Shown here piece after piece: positions 46,539 through 58,834 of a stretch of DNA of 64,000 bases. Every line of letters starts with the position of its first letter. Within the stretch, counting starts at the first letter, position 1. The position numbers and the translations under genes were made by a program. This DNA is from Dugong dugon (taxonomy: Eukaryota > Chordata > Mammalia > Sirenia > Dugongidae). The stretch covers positions 12,698,501 to 12,762,500 of the forward strand of contig CM057473.1 in the NCBI GenBank assembly GCA_030035585.1, given 5' to 3'. The notes below the pieces were generated by a model. It was not told the DNA's origin, did no database searches, and saw only the letters and a program-made list of their open reading frames with translations.

Positions 46539-47533
46539 CTAGGTCCTGCCTGAGGGCTTAAGCTGTTTGTCCTCCGATCGAAGAACTCCCTTTAATAATT
46601 CTTGTAAGTTTGGTTTGACTTTTGCATATTCCTTTAGTTTCTGTTTATCTGGAAATGACATAATTTCACCATCAAATCTGAATGTGAGTTTTGCAGGATA
46701 TATTATTCTTGGCTGACAATTTTTTTCTTTCAAGATTTTATATATGTCATCCCATTGCCTTCTTGCCTGCATGGTTTCTGGTGAATAATCTGAGCTTAGT
46801 CTTATTGTTTCTCCTCTGTATGTGACTTCTTGTTTTTCACGAGCTGCTCTTAGGATTCTTTGTTTGACTTTAGTTTTAGCGAGTGTGAATATGATATGTC
46901 TTGGTGATTTTCTTTTGGGGTCTCTTCTATATGGGGTACGTTGAGCTTCTTGGATGACCAGCTTTTCATCTTTCATGATATTGGGAAAGTTTTCTGTCAG
47001 CAGTTCCTCACTGATCCTCTCTGTGTTTTCTGTTTTCTCCCCCTGTTCTGGTATGCCAATCACTCGTATGTTTTTGCTTTTAATTGTGTCCCACATAACT
47101 CTCAGGGTCTCTTCATTTTTCTTTGTTCTTTTTTCTGAGTTTTCCTGAAACAGAGTTGTATCCAAGTGTTTGTCTTCAGTTCCACTGATCCTGTCTTCCA
47201 TGGTTTCAAATCTACTTCTCAGCCCTTCTATGACACCATTTCTGAAATCTTGTTGTTTATCTTTTGGATTTCTAATTGTTGTTTTTGTATAATTTCGAGT
47301 TGTGAATTTATTTTGGCATTTTGTTCTTGCATCATCTTCCTGAATTCTTCCAATTTTTTGTCTGTATTTTCCATAAATTTGTCTATTTTTTCCTCATGTT
47401 TGTCAGCTTTTTGCCTCAGTTCTTGGAAAATTCCGAGTATTAGTGATTTGAGTTCCGTATCAGGTACTTCTAGTGCATTTTCTTCCACAGGAGAGTTATC
47501 TGGTGTTTTAATTTGGACGCCTATTGGAGCCAT
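46539..47533 (-). pseudogene. L1 ORF1: RNA-binding chaperone, one frameshift
   Basis: ORF1p coats L1 RNA as a coiled-coil trimer. The N-terminal part (47533-47228, 101 codons) starts 'MAPIGVQIKTPDNSP' and has a heptad-rich coiled coil from about residue 40. The C-terminal part (ATG at 47201 to the stop at 46539, with the same frame open further upstream to at least 47260) holds the RRM ('NIRVIGIPEQGEK', 'ENFPNIM') and the CTD ('RRDPKRKSPRHIIF', 'YPAKLTFRFDG'). The two parts lie in different frames, and the shift falls within about 47230-47280, at the end of the coiled coil near an 'aaaag' run. Overall length of about 331 codons is normal for L1 ORF1. Confidence 0.9.
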
Positions 47534-49285
47534 CTTGTCTTGTTTTTGTAAATGTTTGATATTGTTTGCTGTTTTCGGGGCATTCAGTAGATATTTCTCT
47601 CGTTTATTGACTGCAGATTTTTTTTTTTTTTTTTTTCGTTCTTGTGGTACAGCTGGGCAGATCTAGTTGAGGAGGAGCCACTGGGATGGGTTGCTTGTGG
47701 CACTCACCGCAGCCACCAGGACGGTCGGTAGTCAGTGCTGGGCAGGTTCCAATAGGGCGTGCCTGCACCGCTTGGTGATGTGGTGTCTAGTGCACGGTGC
47801 AGGTAGGTAGGGTGCAGCGGGAAGATGGTTATGTGTGAAGCTAAGCTGGATATGGGGGAGAGGAGAGAGGAGGAGGAGCAAAAAGCGTAGAAACATAAAA
47901 GAATGCTAGGGGAGCTTGTCGTTGGAATGTACAGATGAGAGACTATGGGATGGAGGAAACCAGAAGGGGGAAGAGAAAGAAAAGGAAAGAATGACCAAAT
48001 AAAAATCAGAAAAGTTAAAGAACTGCAAAGTTCCCAGGGATCCCACAGATGCAGCTATGAGGTCTGGGTGAGTCGGTCTCAATTTTCACAGCTCAGCCTG
48101 GCCAGAAGGTACAGAGGCATACATCGCCTGGTATTCAGGGATCAGAAAGAGAAGGAAGAGATAGAGAGACACGAAATTAAGCAATGAAGAAAGACAAAAG
48201 AGAAAAAGAGGTAAAAGATGACAAAACTAATCAAAAAAGGAAGAAAAATAAAATTGAGAAAAAAAAAAAAGGGCAACAGCAGCAGTCAGTGCCTACAAAT
48301 GGGACCCAGAGAGCCCCCACTCAGGGGCGCGAATTCCAAGGAGCCGGTAGTCTCGGGGTTAAGTGACCGTGGCCACGGGAAGCAGAGGGGCCAACGAACT
48401 AAGGCCCCGGGATCCCACCCACGCGGGAGCCCAGACCTAGAAACAGCCACACGCCCGCACGCAGCCCTACAGCCCCGCAGGAGAGAGCAGAGACAGCACT
48501 CGGAACCAGGCACCCAGGCAAAAGGAGGGGGAGGAGGCAGAAAAAGTTTCGCTAGGTGCCAGCAAACGGCTCCCGGAAAGCCTGCAGCCCGGGCGCGTGG
48601 AATCCAAGCACCGGCGCCCCCCAGCTCAGGGACTCCGGCCACGGAAAGCAGAGGGGCGAACGAACAAAGGCCCCAGGATCCCACCCACGCGGGAGCCCAG
48701 ACCTAGAAACAGCCACACGCCCGCACGCAGCCCTACAGCCCCGCAGGAGATAGCAGAGATGGCACTCGGAACCAGGCACCCAGGCAAAAGGAGGGGGAGG
48801 CGGCAGAGAAAGGTTCGCTAGCTGCCAGCAAACGGCTCCCAGAAAGCCGCCAGCCCAGGCGCGCGGAATTCAAGCACCAGCACCCCCCAGCCCAGGGACC
48901 CTGGCCACGGAAAGCAGGGGATCCCCAGTTGAGGCGGAGAGGGGTGGGTGGTGGGAGAGCGCGCACCGCAGTTTACCGGTCGTTCTGTCTCCGACCAGAT
49001 GCTCTGCAAGGCTGCTCTCCCATTTGCTGGTCTCCGACAGGAATCCAAGATGGTGGATCCGCGCTGCGTTAGCTGGTAAGGAATCTCTGCCTGAGTCTCT
49101 CCTCGCTCTCCATTCTCTTTTAGTATTCTCATTCCGTTTGGTGTTTGGCTGAGTTCTTTATCTCTTCATTTGGTGTTCTAGGGTTTCAGGATTGTTGATT
49201 CTCTGTTAGGCTTAGTTTTTCGGATCTTTGCTGTGGAGGGACGGCGTGGTGTTTCTGCCTAGAGCGCCATCTTCTCTCTCTGACC
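47534..49285 (-). promoter_or_regulatory. L1 5' UTR / internal promoter, GC-rich
   Basis: The 5' UTR spans about 1.75 kb. The stretch 48280-49050 is GC-rich and CpG-containing in an otherwise AT-rich window, as is usual for L1 promoters. The first bases on the sense strand are 'aagatggcgctctaggcag'; the AAGATGGC core resembles a YY1 site (inference), which in human L1 fixes the transcription start. A poly(A)-like run lies at 47619-47637. Confidence 0.8.
48371..48905 (-). repeat. L1 5' UTR tandem monomers (2 x ~266 bp)
   Basis: 'ggccacgg.aagcagaggggc' at 48371 recurs at 48637 and, in shortened form, at 48902, giving units of 266 and 265 bp. 'gatcccacccacgcgggagc' also recurs at the same spacing. 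The two monomers look about 95% identical. The second L1 (62843 on) has one monomer only. Mouse L1 promoters are likewise built of ~200-bp monomers. Confidence 0.92.
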
Positions 49286-49430
49286 TGTTTTGTTTTTTAT
49301 TTCTTGAAAATTTGCAAAACATGAGGTAAAACATGAAGGCACCTGGCAATGACTGTACATACATTTTATTCTAGTCTCTTACTTTTTAGCTTTTTTATTA
49401 TTTTTCATGAAACTTTTTAAAACATGGAAC

Positions 49431-49880
49431 AATGCATTCTTACATACTGCAAAAGCAGTACTAACAGCTCAGATAATAAAGTCAAGGGATTTTTTTAATC
49501 TCAGGAAAATTACTACTACAATGTATTCTTTGTTACTGCAAAAGCAGTACTAACAGGCCAAATAAATAAAACTAAAGGAATCTGAATCTCAAGAATATTA
49601 CTTCTGCTATGTATTCTCATTATAACAAAAGCAGTGTCAACAGTTAAGAAGTAGAAACAGCTGGCCTGGAATACTGCAGAACTGCTCACAGTGGTGCATT
49701 CCACCTGCTATATGTGGAAGCAACGATTGGATCCTAGGATTGAATGCAGGGTAAGAATAACTTATAGGAGTTGGAGTCTCTTGAAAAGTACCACGGCAAT
49801 GCATTATTCCTTATTGAAAAGGCATTATTTATTGTTGAGAAACTAGAAAATTAGGGAGCCAGTAACACCTGTAAACAATG
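49431..49880. repeat. Degenerate ~88-bp tandem repeat
   Basis: Units begin near 49431 ('aatgcattcttacatactgc'), 49520 ('aatgtattctttgttactgc'), 49608 ('tatgtattctcattataac'), 49693 ('ggtgcattcc') and 49798 ('aatgcattattcc'). The first three also share 'aaaagcagt' and 'caacag' or 'aacag' at the same offset. Later units are increasingly diverged. It lies just upstream of the L1 5' end, outside the L1. Confidence 0.75.
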
Positions 49881-50564
49881 ACTGGCATCAGGGAGAAAAT
49901 GACCACTATGACTGAATGAAGACTGGGAATAGCTTATTCTTGGGATAAGTGCACATTCTCACGAGAACAGAGTAATTGGGAAACATGGTTAAGAAGGTTT
50001 ATCTCGCAGAAACACAGGCAAATCTGCCAAACATTTAGAAAATTCACACATCCAGGAGGCATCACCTAAGACAATGCTGAATCTACATCAAAACGAGGCT
50101 CCATCTCAGGGTTCTTGAGTTTCACGCTTTTCAAAAGGCTCCCACCTTGAGGTTAAATAAGTTAAAATGGAACTACCTCTTTCCCACAGTATTCCAGAGG
50201 CATAAAAATCAGTTGGGATACTGTATGCACCAAGACTCACAAAAGAGCTCTGCAGAGAGTGAATGTGCTATTAAGTACATTGGAATTAATGGAAAGTATA
50301 AGATATTGATTTCTGTAAAAGGGTATTGCAAATGCCCTTTGATGAGGTGTTGTGGTTCAGAGAAATACAGCAAAGAAATGTAGTACATAGAATAAAGCCA
50401 TTAGGAAGGCTAAATAATATCTTACTGATCATCGGGAGCAAATTAAAGAAGACAGAGGTTGGAGTCTATCAGAACTGGCCTTGAACTCTTTGTCTGGTTC
50501 TGCTTTTGTGACACTGAGTAAGTAGCTGGATCTCTTTGCATGCCCCATAAGAAATAATAGTAGT
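49881..50564. other. Unrecognised spacer
   Basis: No gene or recognised repeat. The 78-codon ORF at 50147-50383 lacks any domain. Confidence 0.45.
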
Positions 50565-50576
50565 AATGAGGTTTCA

Positions 50577-50739
50577 GGAGCCCTGGTGGCACAGTAGTTA
50601 AGCGCTCAGTCTGCTAACCAAAAGATTGGCAGTTTAAATCCACCAGTCACTTCCTGGACACCCTATGGGGAAGTTCTACTCTGTCCTATAGAGTCATTAT
50701 GGGTCGGAATTGACTCAACAACAACAGATTTAGTTTTTG
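50577..50739 (+). mobile_element. AfroSINE with perfect 12-bp TSD
   Basis: 'ggagccctggtggcacagta', 'gctaaccaaaagattggcag', 'ctctgtcctatagagtcatt' and 'gggtcggaattgactcaac' ending in 'aacaacagatttag'. Flanked by identical 'aatgaggtttca' at 50565-50576 and 50740-50751. Low divergence and the intact TSD suggest one of the younger insertions in the window. Confidence 0.95.
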
Positions 50740-50751
50740 AATGAGGTTTCA

Positions 50752-51300
50752 AGGGGGGTAAAAAATAATTAAAATCTTCATAATAATTTATATCTGAATT
50801 GATGAATTTTAAGGCAATATTATTTATAATATAAGGAATTATACAAAGCTTTATAATCACATAAAAAGGAAAATGTATCTATCATCTAACTATGTTTGTA
50901 TATGTTCATATGAGTATACACACACAAATACATACACATACTTTCTTGGATCAATGTTGTTTCCTATGTTATTACATCATACGTATAATAATATAGAATC
51001 ACAATATGTAAAACAAAATAATGAAATACTGGCACTAATGAATCTGAAGATAGAGTTATAACAATCTAGAAAATCTAACATTAATATAAAAGCTTTTGAG
51101 TTAATTAAATTAAATTAATAAAAAAATTTGTAACTTTATAGTGTATTTCCGATTTTCAAACCAACATGTAATACTCTGACATAATGTGGGAGAAGGTGTG
51201 GATATGAGTACACATTAAAAAAAGGTCATGGACCCACATATGGAGCACTCAGAAATGTATTGGAGATATTCTTTAAACCCAGTGACCTTTCTGACCTCAG
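50752..51300. other. AT-rich spacer
   Basis: No gene. A short 'acacacaaatacatacacat' stretch near 50917 is too small to be a microsatellite. Confidence 0.5.
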
Positions 51301-51566
51301 ATAGCCAGTATTCTTGGAGTCATGGTACTTAAATTCTTCATTAATTTCATGCAACTCCAATCTCCTTTATCCAGCACTGCTCCTTCTGAAATCACTCAGA
51401 ATCAACAATTAATGTGAGTTGAAGCATTTCTACATAGCCAGTATTCTTGGAGTCATGGTACTTAAATTCTTCATTAATTTCATGCAACTCCAACCTCCTT
51501 TATCCAGCACTGCTCCTTCTGAAATCACTCAGAATCAACAATTAATGTGAGTTGAAGCATTTCTAC
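51301..51566. repeat. 133-bp tandem duplication, one mismatch
   Basis: 51301-51433 and 51434-51566 are consecutive copies starting 'atagccagtattcttggagt' and ending 'gaagcatttctac'. The only difference that I find is 'ccaatctcc' versus 'ccaacctcc'. No transposon signature is present. Confidence 0.97.
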
Positions 51567-53264
51567 AGATCTGGAGAACCTTTGCAGAGATTCCCCATTA
51601 GAATAGGAATTAATTTAGAAGATGATAGCAAAACCCACTTTAAATAATTAAAATAAGTCTTAATGAAATACAATTACATAAGGAGTAGACAGTAAATAAT
51701 TTAGCCAAAAAACAAGGGACCATTATCCTTCCGGGTGTGTGAAAATTGTTGATCACATACTGGCACTTTCAATTTCACCCCCACACATTTGTCTGTTCTT
51801 GCCAGGGATTTATCTCTGAATATTCAAAATGATTTTACAGAGTAGTAACTTTACAAGAGCCAAACCTTTTGAAGCATTGAATGAAGCTAACTCATGTTCT
51901 TGTTTTTATACCTTTGGAGCCTTATGCGTAAGAGGACTTTAGTACCCTAATTCTCATTGATTTGCTTTTGATTTCTTCAGATATATTAGAAGAAAAAATC
52001 CTAGTCTAGATTTTAAAAAATTAACTTCTGACTTATTTCTGAAAGCACTATTAGTCATAAAATTTAAACCTCATCTAAAAATATTTTTAAAAAAACCAAA
52101 AACTTTAAAAGGTACTGAAGTGTCCTCATGCAATGAAATCTTGGCATTCAAAATAATTTTTTAAGAGGATTTTGTTTAATTATTTTTGTTTTTCTTCTTT
52201 GATAGTCCAGCAAAAGACATAAGTAATCAGACCAGAAAATTTATTTTTTCAATTGACATGACTTTCCAAGAAATGTGTTTTCTTAGCTAAATGAGTGATT
52301 TATAAAGACTATATTTATGTTAATTATTTCTCTGGCCTTAAGTTTGAAATGTATGAACTACATACAGTGATAAAAATACCCATTCACACAAATCATAAGA
52401 TCTCATTAAAAAAATCCGTTCTTATTTTTATCTCTGAACACCAACAACCAAAAAAATTGACTGGCGAGATTTCCACTCTCAAGCATGTTTCTGTAAAGAT
52501 CTAGATTGAGGAGTGGTGGTGGAGTGGGATAGCTAATGGTAGAAAAGACAGAAAAAAATATTTCCTTTTCCTTCAATGTTGTTAACAAACAAATCATTGC
52601 AATCACTTGTTTGTGTCTCTGTCACCAGTGTCCCTCCTGCCTCCTTCCTCTTCCCTCCAGTGTTTGAATGGATATTCGAAGGTTTTGGATAATTAATTGC
52701 ACAGAACTCTTTTAAACATGTCTTTCCCAGAGAGGTCTTTCAAATAATTAACCTTTTTGCAAGTGTTCAAAGATGTAGTACATCATGCCAAGATCATAAA
52801 ATCTCCACATTTTTTGCTATGTATTGCTGATCTATATTAACCCAATCATTCAGTTCTTTATTACCAATTGTTGAATAAAACATAGAGGATGGCACTGTTT
52901 ATTCATTGTTAAAAAAATCAGAAAATAATCTCTCCACTTTGAAAGCAAAAGCAAAAAAGAAAAACATAATAAAACAAACAAAAAACAGCCACCTGCTAGG
53001 AAAATGTACTATTTTTTACAGAAAATAGAGGTGAGACTATGTGTAACTGAGCATAATTTATTTGAACGCTAGAATAGGAAACAATGTAAATTTAAACATG
53101 GAAAATTAAACAGTTAAATATACTTGCTGCCCACTGAAATTGCAGGAACAGCTCATTACAAAGGGAATACAGGTTAATTATATGTGAAAAAATATATCAC
53201 ACATATATGTGGTATATAATACAGTGGAGGGGTATCAACACTCACTTTGGAGTTGGTGTCCCAT
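51567..53264. other. Unrecognised AT-rich sequence
   Basis: No gene or named repeat. Confidence 0.5.
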
Positions 53265-53400
53265 CTTTAATTTACAAACTATGAGACCTTGGACAAGTTA
53301 CTTCTCTCTGAATTTAATGACTTCATCTGTAAAATGGAAGTCATAATACTTTTTTTTTTTTTTGGAGATTAAGTAAAAATATAGTAAAAGCTCAACTGAT
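53265..53400 (+). mobile_element. MIR
   Basis: 'actatgagaccttggacaag', 'ttacttctctctgaattta' and 'cttcatctgtaaaatggaag' are the conserved MIR core in order, interrupted by a T-run. Confidence 0.8.
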
Positions 53401-54119
53401 AACTATTGGTTTACCATACTAGAATATAAGCTTTGTGTGAGGCAAAGAAAAAAAACAACTATGTTTTTATCACTATATTATAATAATGTAACACAATGTC
53501 TACCATTTAGTATAAGTAGATAAAACAACAGAACTTCAATGGATTATTTATTTCCTTCAAATCACTTTCCACAGTGGAGAGTTAAAATAATATTCAAGTT
53601 TTCAGAATCAATATGAATTTTAAAAAAATGTTATTTAAAAACATACATAGAAAATAGTTTTCTTTTTTTTTTTTTTTTTTTTTACTTTTTTTAAATTCCA
53701 TCATTTGCACTATATATGACTCTGTCCCTGAATAAAGCAAGGAAGAAACTTCTGTCACTGTCAGATTAAACAAATTTATAGGTAAGACGAATTACTTTAA
53801 TCCAATCTATACAGATTAAACATGCACATTTAAAATCAACAGGCAAAATCTATGAGACTACCCTTTCTGTCTCAGAATTTAACTTCAAAGCAATCTTAAA
53901 TGTTAAAAACAAAAATTGTAAATACATGTTCAGAAAGAGTCACATATTTAACTATTCACCCCTGTAACTCTCAAGCAATGGAAATTGCTAGTGTTCATCA
54001 AAAATCATTTCATGTTCTTGGGCATACAGCCAGCCGTTTTTTGCCAGTTTTCTCTGAAGTTAGATGTGACAATAAGACTGAATTCTACCCAATGGAGTGT
54101 GCACGGAAATTACATGTGC
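53401..54119. other. Spacer with possible L2 scrap and poly(T)
   Basis: 53418-53520 has L2-tail wording ('actagaatataagctttgtg', 'atgtctaccatttagtata'). A poly(T) run is at 53663-53682. No gene. Confidence 0.4.
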
Positions 54120-54216
54120 TAAAATCAGCCATTGAAAACCCTATGGAGTCCAGTTCTACTCTGGCACATGTGGGATAACCACGAGAGGGAATAGATGCCA
54201 CAAAACCTGATGGTTG
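54120..54216 (+). mobile_element. AfroSINE 3' part
   Basis: 'aaatcagccattgaaaaccc', 'tccagttctactctggcaca' and 'gggataaccacgagagggaa' correspond to the last ~95 bp of the SINE. Confidence 0.72.
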
Positions 54217-54734
54217 TAGTGAATTGTTATGTTAAGAAATGGACGTGTCCTCCAGTGGGATACAAAGGCAAGGTGGTGGTTGAGGACCCCCCAGTAGGGA
54301 GGATATTTTATCATTGCCAAATTTAGAATAAACACTGCAAAACATCTTACACTAGCAAGATGCAGATGTCAGAAAGGTCCTAAGGCATGAAAAACTACAA
54401 GATGGTAGAAACTTAGTTCCCTGGATTGTGCAGATAGTTTACCCATAAACCAGGAAACCTGATATAGACAGGTGAGTGAGAAACATACCTCTGTCATAAT
54501 AGACCCGACCATAATGGGTTTATTGTGTTGGAGCAGTCATATACTCTTCTAGCAGTTCTCATTACCCAAACTAACACCAGAAGGAAAGAGTTATATGGTG
54601 AACATATAAAACATAGTGTTTACTATAGCTCTTTTTTAATCATTTTCTTTGCACCTTTGTATTGCTCATTGATATATACTTGCTTTTCACTGTCTTCACC
54701 CACTAACTTAAGTAAGGTGTTTATTGTCTAGAAA
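54217..54734. other. Unrecognised spacer
   Basis: Nothing supportable. Confidence 0.45.
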
Positions 54735-57135
54735 TAAAATTGTATATTATTTTATTTTTTCCCATATGAAAATTTATACATACATTGTTATGTAACTCTA
54801 ATTGCTCTCCCCGTACTGTGACAGCACACTCCTCTTTCTACCCCTGATTCCCCATGTCCATTCAACCAGCTGCTAACCCTCTCTGGCTTCCCATCTCACC
54901 TCCAGACAGAAGATGGCCATTTAGTCTCTTGGATCTAGTTGAGCTAAGAGGCACACTCCTCACGAGTATCAGTTTATGTCCCACAGTCCAGTCCAATCCC
55001 TGTCTGAAGACTTGGCCTCGGAAATTGTTTTAGTTCTGGGGTGATAGAGAATCCGGGAGCCGTGATTTCCGGGGTTCCTCCAGTCTCAGTCAAACCATTA
55101 AATCTGGTCTTCTTACTAGAATTTGAGTTCTGAACCCCAGCTTTCTCCTGCTCCATCTGGGACTCCCTGTAGTGTTCCCTGTCAGGGTGGTCATTGGTGA
55201 TAGTCGAGCACCGTCTCCTTCTTCTGGTCTCTGGCTGATGAAGTTTCTGGTTTATGTGGTCGTTTCTGTCTCTTGGGCTAATACTTGCCTTATGCTTTTG
55301 GTGTTCTTCATTCTCCTCTACTGGGACCGATTGATGCATCTTAGAACCCCAAGCCCCTACCTTTGCTCCTCTGTCCTTCAAAGCGTTTGATTGTATTCAG
55401 GAAACTTCTTAGCTTTGGTTTAGTCCAGTTGTGCTGACTTCCCCTGTAGTGTGTGCTGTCCTTCCCTTCACCTAAGATAATTCTTATCTACTATCTAGTT
55501 GGTAAATAACCCTCAACCTCCCCACCCTCGTAACTATCAAAGAATGTTTTTTTCTGTGTTTAAACCTTTTCTTGAGTTCTTATAATAGTGATCTTATGCA
55601 ATATTCATCTTTCTGTGATTGACTAAATTCACTCAGCATAATGAGTTTCAGCGTCCTCCACGTTATAAGATGTTTCACAGCTTCATTGTTGTTCTTTATC
55701 ATTGCATAGTATTTCATTGTGTAGCTATACCATAATTTGTTTATCCATTCGTCTGTTGATGGGCACCTAGGTGGTTTCCATCTTTTTGCTATTGTGAACA
55801 GTGCCAGAATGAACATGGGTGTGCATATATCTATTCGTGTGACAGCTCTTATTTCTCTAGGGTATATTTCAAAGAGTGGGATAGCTGGATCGTATGGTAC
55901 TTCTATTTCTGGCTTTTCAAGGAAGCATCAAATCGATTTCCAAAGTGGTTGTACCATTTTACATTCCCACCAACAGTGTATAAGTGTTCCAGTCTCTACA
56001 CAACCTCTCCAGCATTTATTATTTTGTGTTTTTTGAATTAATGAATGCTAGCCTTGTTGGGGTGAAATGATATCTCATTGTAGTTTTGATCTGCAATTCT
56101 CTAATGGCTAATGATTGTGAGCATTTCTTCATGTGTCCGTTAGCCACCTGAATATCTTCTTTGGCGAAGTGCCTGTTCATCTCCTTTGCCCATTTTTTAA
56201 CTGGATTATTTGTCTTTTTGTTGTTGAGGTTTTGCAGTATCTTGTAGATTTTAGAGATTAGATGCTGATCAGATTTGTCGTGGCCAAAATTTTTTATTTT
56301 TTTCCCAGTCTGTAGGTTGTCTTTTGACTCTTTTGGCGAAGTCTTTTGATGAGCATAAGTGTTTGATTTTTAGGAGCTCCCATTTATCTAGTCTCTCTTC
56401 TGGTGCTTGTGCATTGTTACTTATGGTTCGTATTGTGTTTATGCCATGTATTAGGGCTCCTAGCATTGTCCTTATTTTTTTTCCATGATCTTCATCTTTT
56501 TAGATTTTATATTTAAGTCTTTGATCCATTTTGAGTTAGTTTTTGTGCATGGTGTGAGGTATGGGTCTTGTTTCAGTTTTTTGCAGGTGGATATCCAGGT
56601 GTGCCATCACCATTTGTTAAAGAGACTGTCATTACCCCAGTTACGCACTATGGGCCTTTGTCAAATATCAGCTGCTCATAGGTGGATGAATTTATGTCTG
56701 GATTCTCAATTCTGTTCCATTGGTCTATGTATCTGTTGTTGTACCAGTACCAGGCTGTTTTGACTATCATGGTGGTATAATAGGTTTTAAAATCAGGTAG
56801 TGTGAGGTCTCCCACTTTGTTCTTCTTCATGAGTAATGCTTTACTTATTCGGGGCCTCTTCCCTTTCCATATGAAGTTGATGATTTGTTTCTCCATCTTA
56901 TTAAAAAATGCCGGTGGAATTTGGATTGGGATTGCAGTGTATCCATAGATCGCTTTGGGTGGAATTGACATTTTCACAATGTTGAGTCTACCTATCCATG
57001 AGCAAGGTATGTTTTTCCACTTATGCAGGTCTCTTTTGGTTTCTTGCAGTAGTGTCTGTAGTTTTCATTGTACAGGTCTTTTATGTCTCTGGTTAAATTT
57101 GTTCCTAAGTATTTTATCTTCTTGGGGCCTTTTCT
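54735..57135 (-). pseudogene. 5'-truncated L1: 3' half of ORF2 plus 3' UTR
   Basis: 3' UTR 54735-55579 and the C-terminal part of ORF2 55580-57135. ORF pieces at 55580-55816, 56269-56466 and 56648-56977 encode phrases shared with the full-length L1 ('[19 protein letters not shown]', '[19 protein letters not shown]') but in different frames and with stops, so it is more decayed than that copy. Its 3' UTR is related but lacks the ~315-bp tandem units. The right-hand end is approximate: similarity fades after 'ttatcttcttggggcc'. Confidence 0.88.
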
Positions 57136-58834
57136 CCCTGATTCTAGCTCTGACCAGGCTCTGCTGACATTATATCTTCCCCTCATCTCTGCAGGTCTAA
57201 TGGTGGTAAGTTGTGGCAGTATACCCTGCTGGTTCTCTAGATCCTGTCCACATCTCTACTGGTCCCAGCATTACATTATTTTCGATTAAATACTTATCAG
57301 TAGACTTCTATTTTTTTCCAGGACCCTGACATATAGATGGGGAGTGTTACAGAAAATTTAAGTTTAAATCTTTGAGTTTAATGTTTGGTTGGGCCTTTGT
57401 GCTAGTCTAAAAGTCTTTAAAAGCAGAACTGAGTTAAAAGTCGCATTCCAACTTTCAGTAAAGACTCTTTGGAATCAATTTTTAAAACCACTCTCTCGGG
57501 AAAATTATTTTCTGTCTATATTGGGGCCTATTTACAAAGTCAAGTCAATCTATAATCTTGTAATATTTGTATATTCTAAAAATGCAGATAGATTGGATTC
57601 TTATCCAGGAAGTGCTCATTAAAAGCAGAGTTAAAATATTCAGTCGTCTTGAAACTTTGATATTCTTAAAACATGAAGGGACCATTTGGTGTTTCTTCAG
57701 GGTTACTTCATATATGTTTAAAAATATATTTAATACAATCAACACTCTAATGACAATACGAATTTTGTCAAAGTCTTTAACTATTGAAACAATTTAAAAC
57801 AAATAAATTAGCAATCTCTTTTTATTCATACCTCTCCCAACTGGCTGCCCAACAATGTGAGACTAATCTATCCATCCCAATGATAAGTATATATGAGATG
57901 GTGTGTGGATTCTTCATCAGAGAGGAGCAAGATGAAAACAGCTCCAGGTGGTAAAACTGAAGTGAGGTCAATTATTCATCAGGAGAGGATTTGTGAGACC
58001 AGAATTGAACAGAGTAAAAAAAAAGCTGTGTGGGAATTTGGAGATATCTTGGGGCCATCATTAGATGATGTTAGTTTAATCAAGCCCAATTTTAAGACAA
58101 ATGTCAAGTGACAGAAAAACCCCCACCTAAAATCTGGTACCACAAGTTTGAAAAAGTGTTATTTTCTCCAGGAGAATTTGTGTAGTTTTACTCCTTGAAT
58201 TCTACAGTTGTTGCTTGAAAATCTATAAAGTTTCTATAGTTTTTTTTTTTTTGTTTTATTTTTTGGTGTACATGTTCAGACTCATCCATGAGAATGCAAA
58301 CTCTTTGAGAACAGAAGTTTTCTTATTCACCTCTGAATGTGAAGACTGCATACCATCACTACTACAAAGAACCTGAACATTTTAAAAATTTTATTTTTAA
58401 AAATTATCACTTTTCTTGATATCCTACAGCATCAGGCAATACTGCTATCTCTTTGATATAATATATGTGGCAGAGTAACACAAAGATGTTTCAAAGATGT
58501 TTAAGTAATAGAAACCTCTATAGAACAACAAAACTGGGTGCATTCTGTAAGATGCTAGAAAGCTGCTGAATTCCTTTTCTGCTGAGAGTTCTTGATAGAT
58601 ATCAAATGACTGAGGTGTGGAGAAACTTCCCAATCAGTTTCAGTTGTGTGTGTGTGTGTGTGTGAACCTTCCAATGCTTAGAAACTTGTCATGGTAACTC
58701 ATTGGAGCCATGAATTTTTATTTTGAATATATCATTTCAGTTCAGAAAATAGTATATGTTATGGAAGCTAATAATTCTTTCAATATTCTTTGACAGAGTA
58801 ACAATATTTTAAATAATTTTAAAGTCATTGTTAG
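57136..58834. other. Unrecognised sequence
   Basis: No gene. ORFs of 62-77 codons are unremarkable. A short (TG)n run is at 58647-58664 and an L2-like phrase near 58290-58330. Confidence 0.45.
58647..58664. repeat. (TG)n microsatellite
   Basis: Nine consecutive TG units. Confidence 0.95.

Larger units (their letters stand above)
40781..49285 (-). mobile_element. Full-length L1 LINE (~8.5 kb)
   Basis: A complete L1 on the minus strand with 5' UTR (49285-47534), ORF1 (47533-46539), a 431-bp inter-ORF spacer, ORF2 (46107-42286) and a 1.5-kb 3' UTR ending at a T-run (40781-40790, the copied poly(A) tail). It is longer than the ~6 kb of human or mouse L1 because of tandem repeats in both UTRs and the long spacer. 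ORF2 has three stops and ORF1 one frameshift, so this copy is inactive but not old. I could not find a clear target-site duplication next to either end. The 5' end 'agatggcgctctaggcag' is shared with the L1 starting at 62843. Confidence 0.95.

Noticed and set aside
48218-48706. 162-codon ORF as a host gene in a CpG island
   Set aside because: It is antisense to the L1 5' UTR, and the CpG-rich stretch is the L1 promoter. Kept only as a finding about L1.
51301-51566. CRISPR-like repeat-spacer structure
   Set aside because: The copies are contiguous with no spacer and the genome is mammalian.
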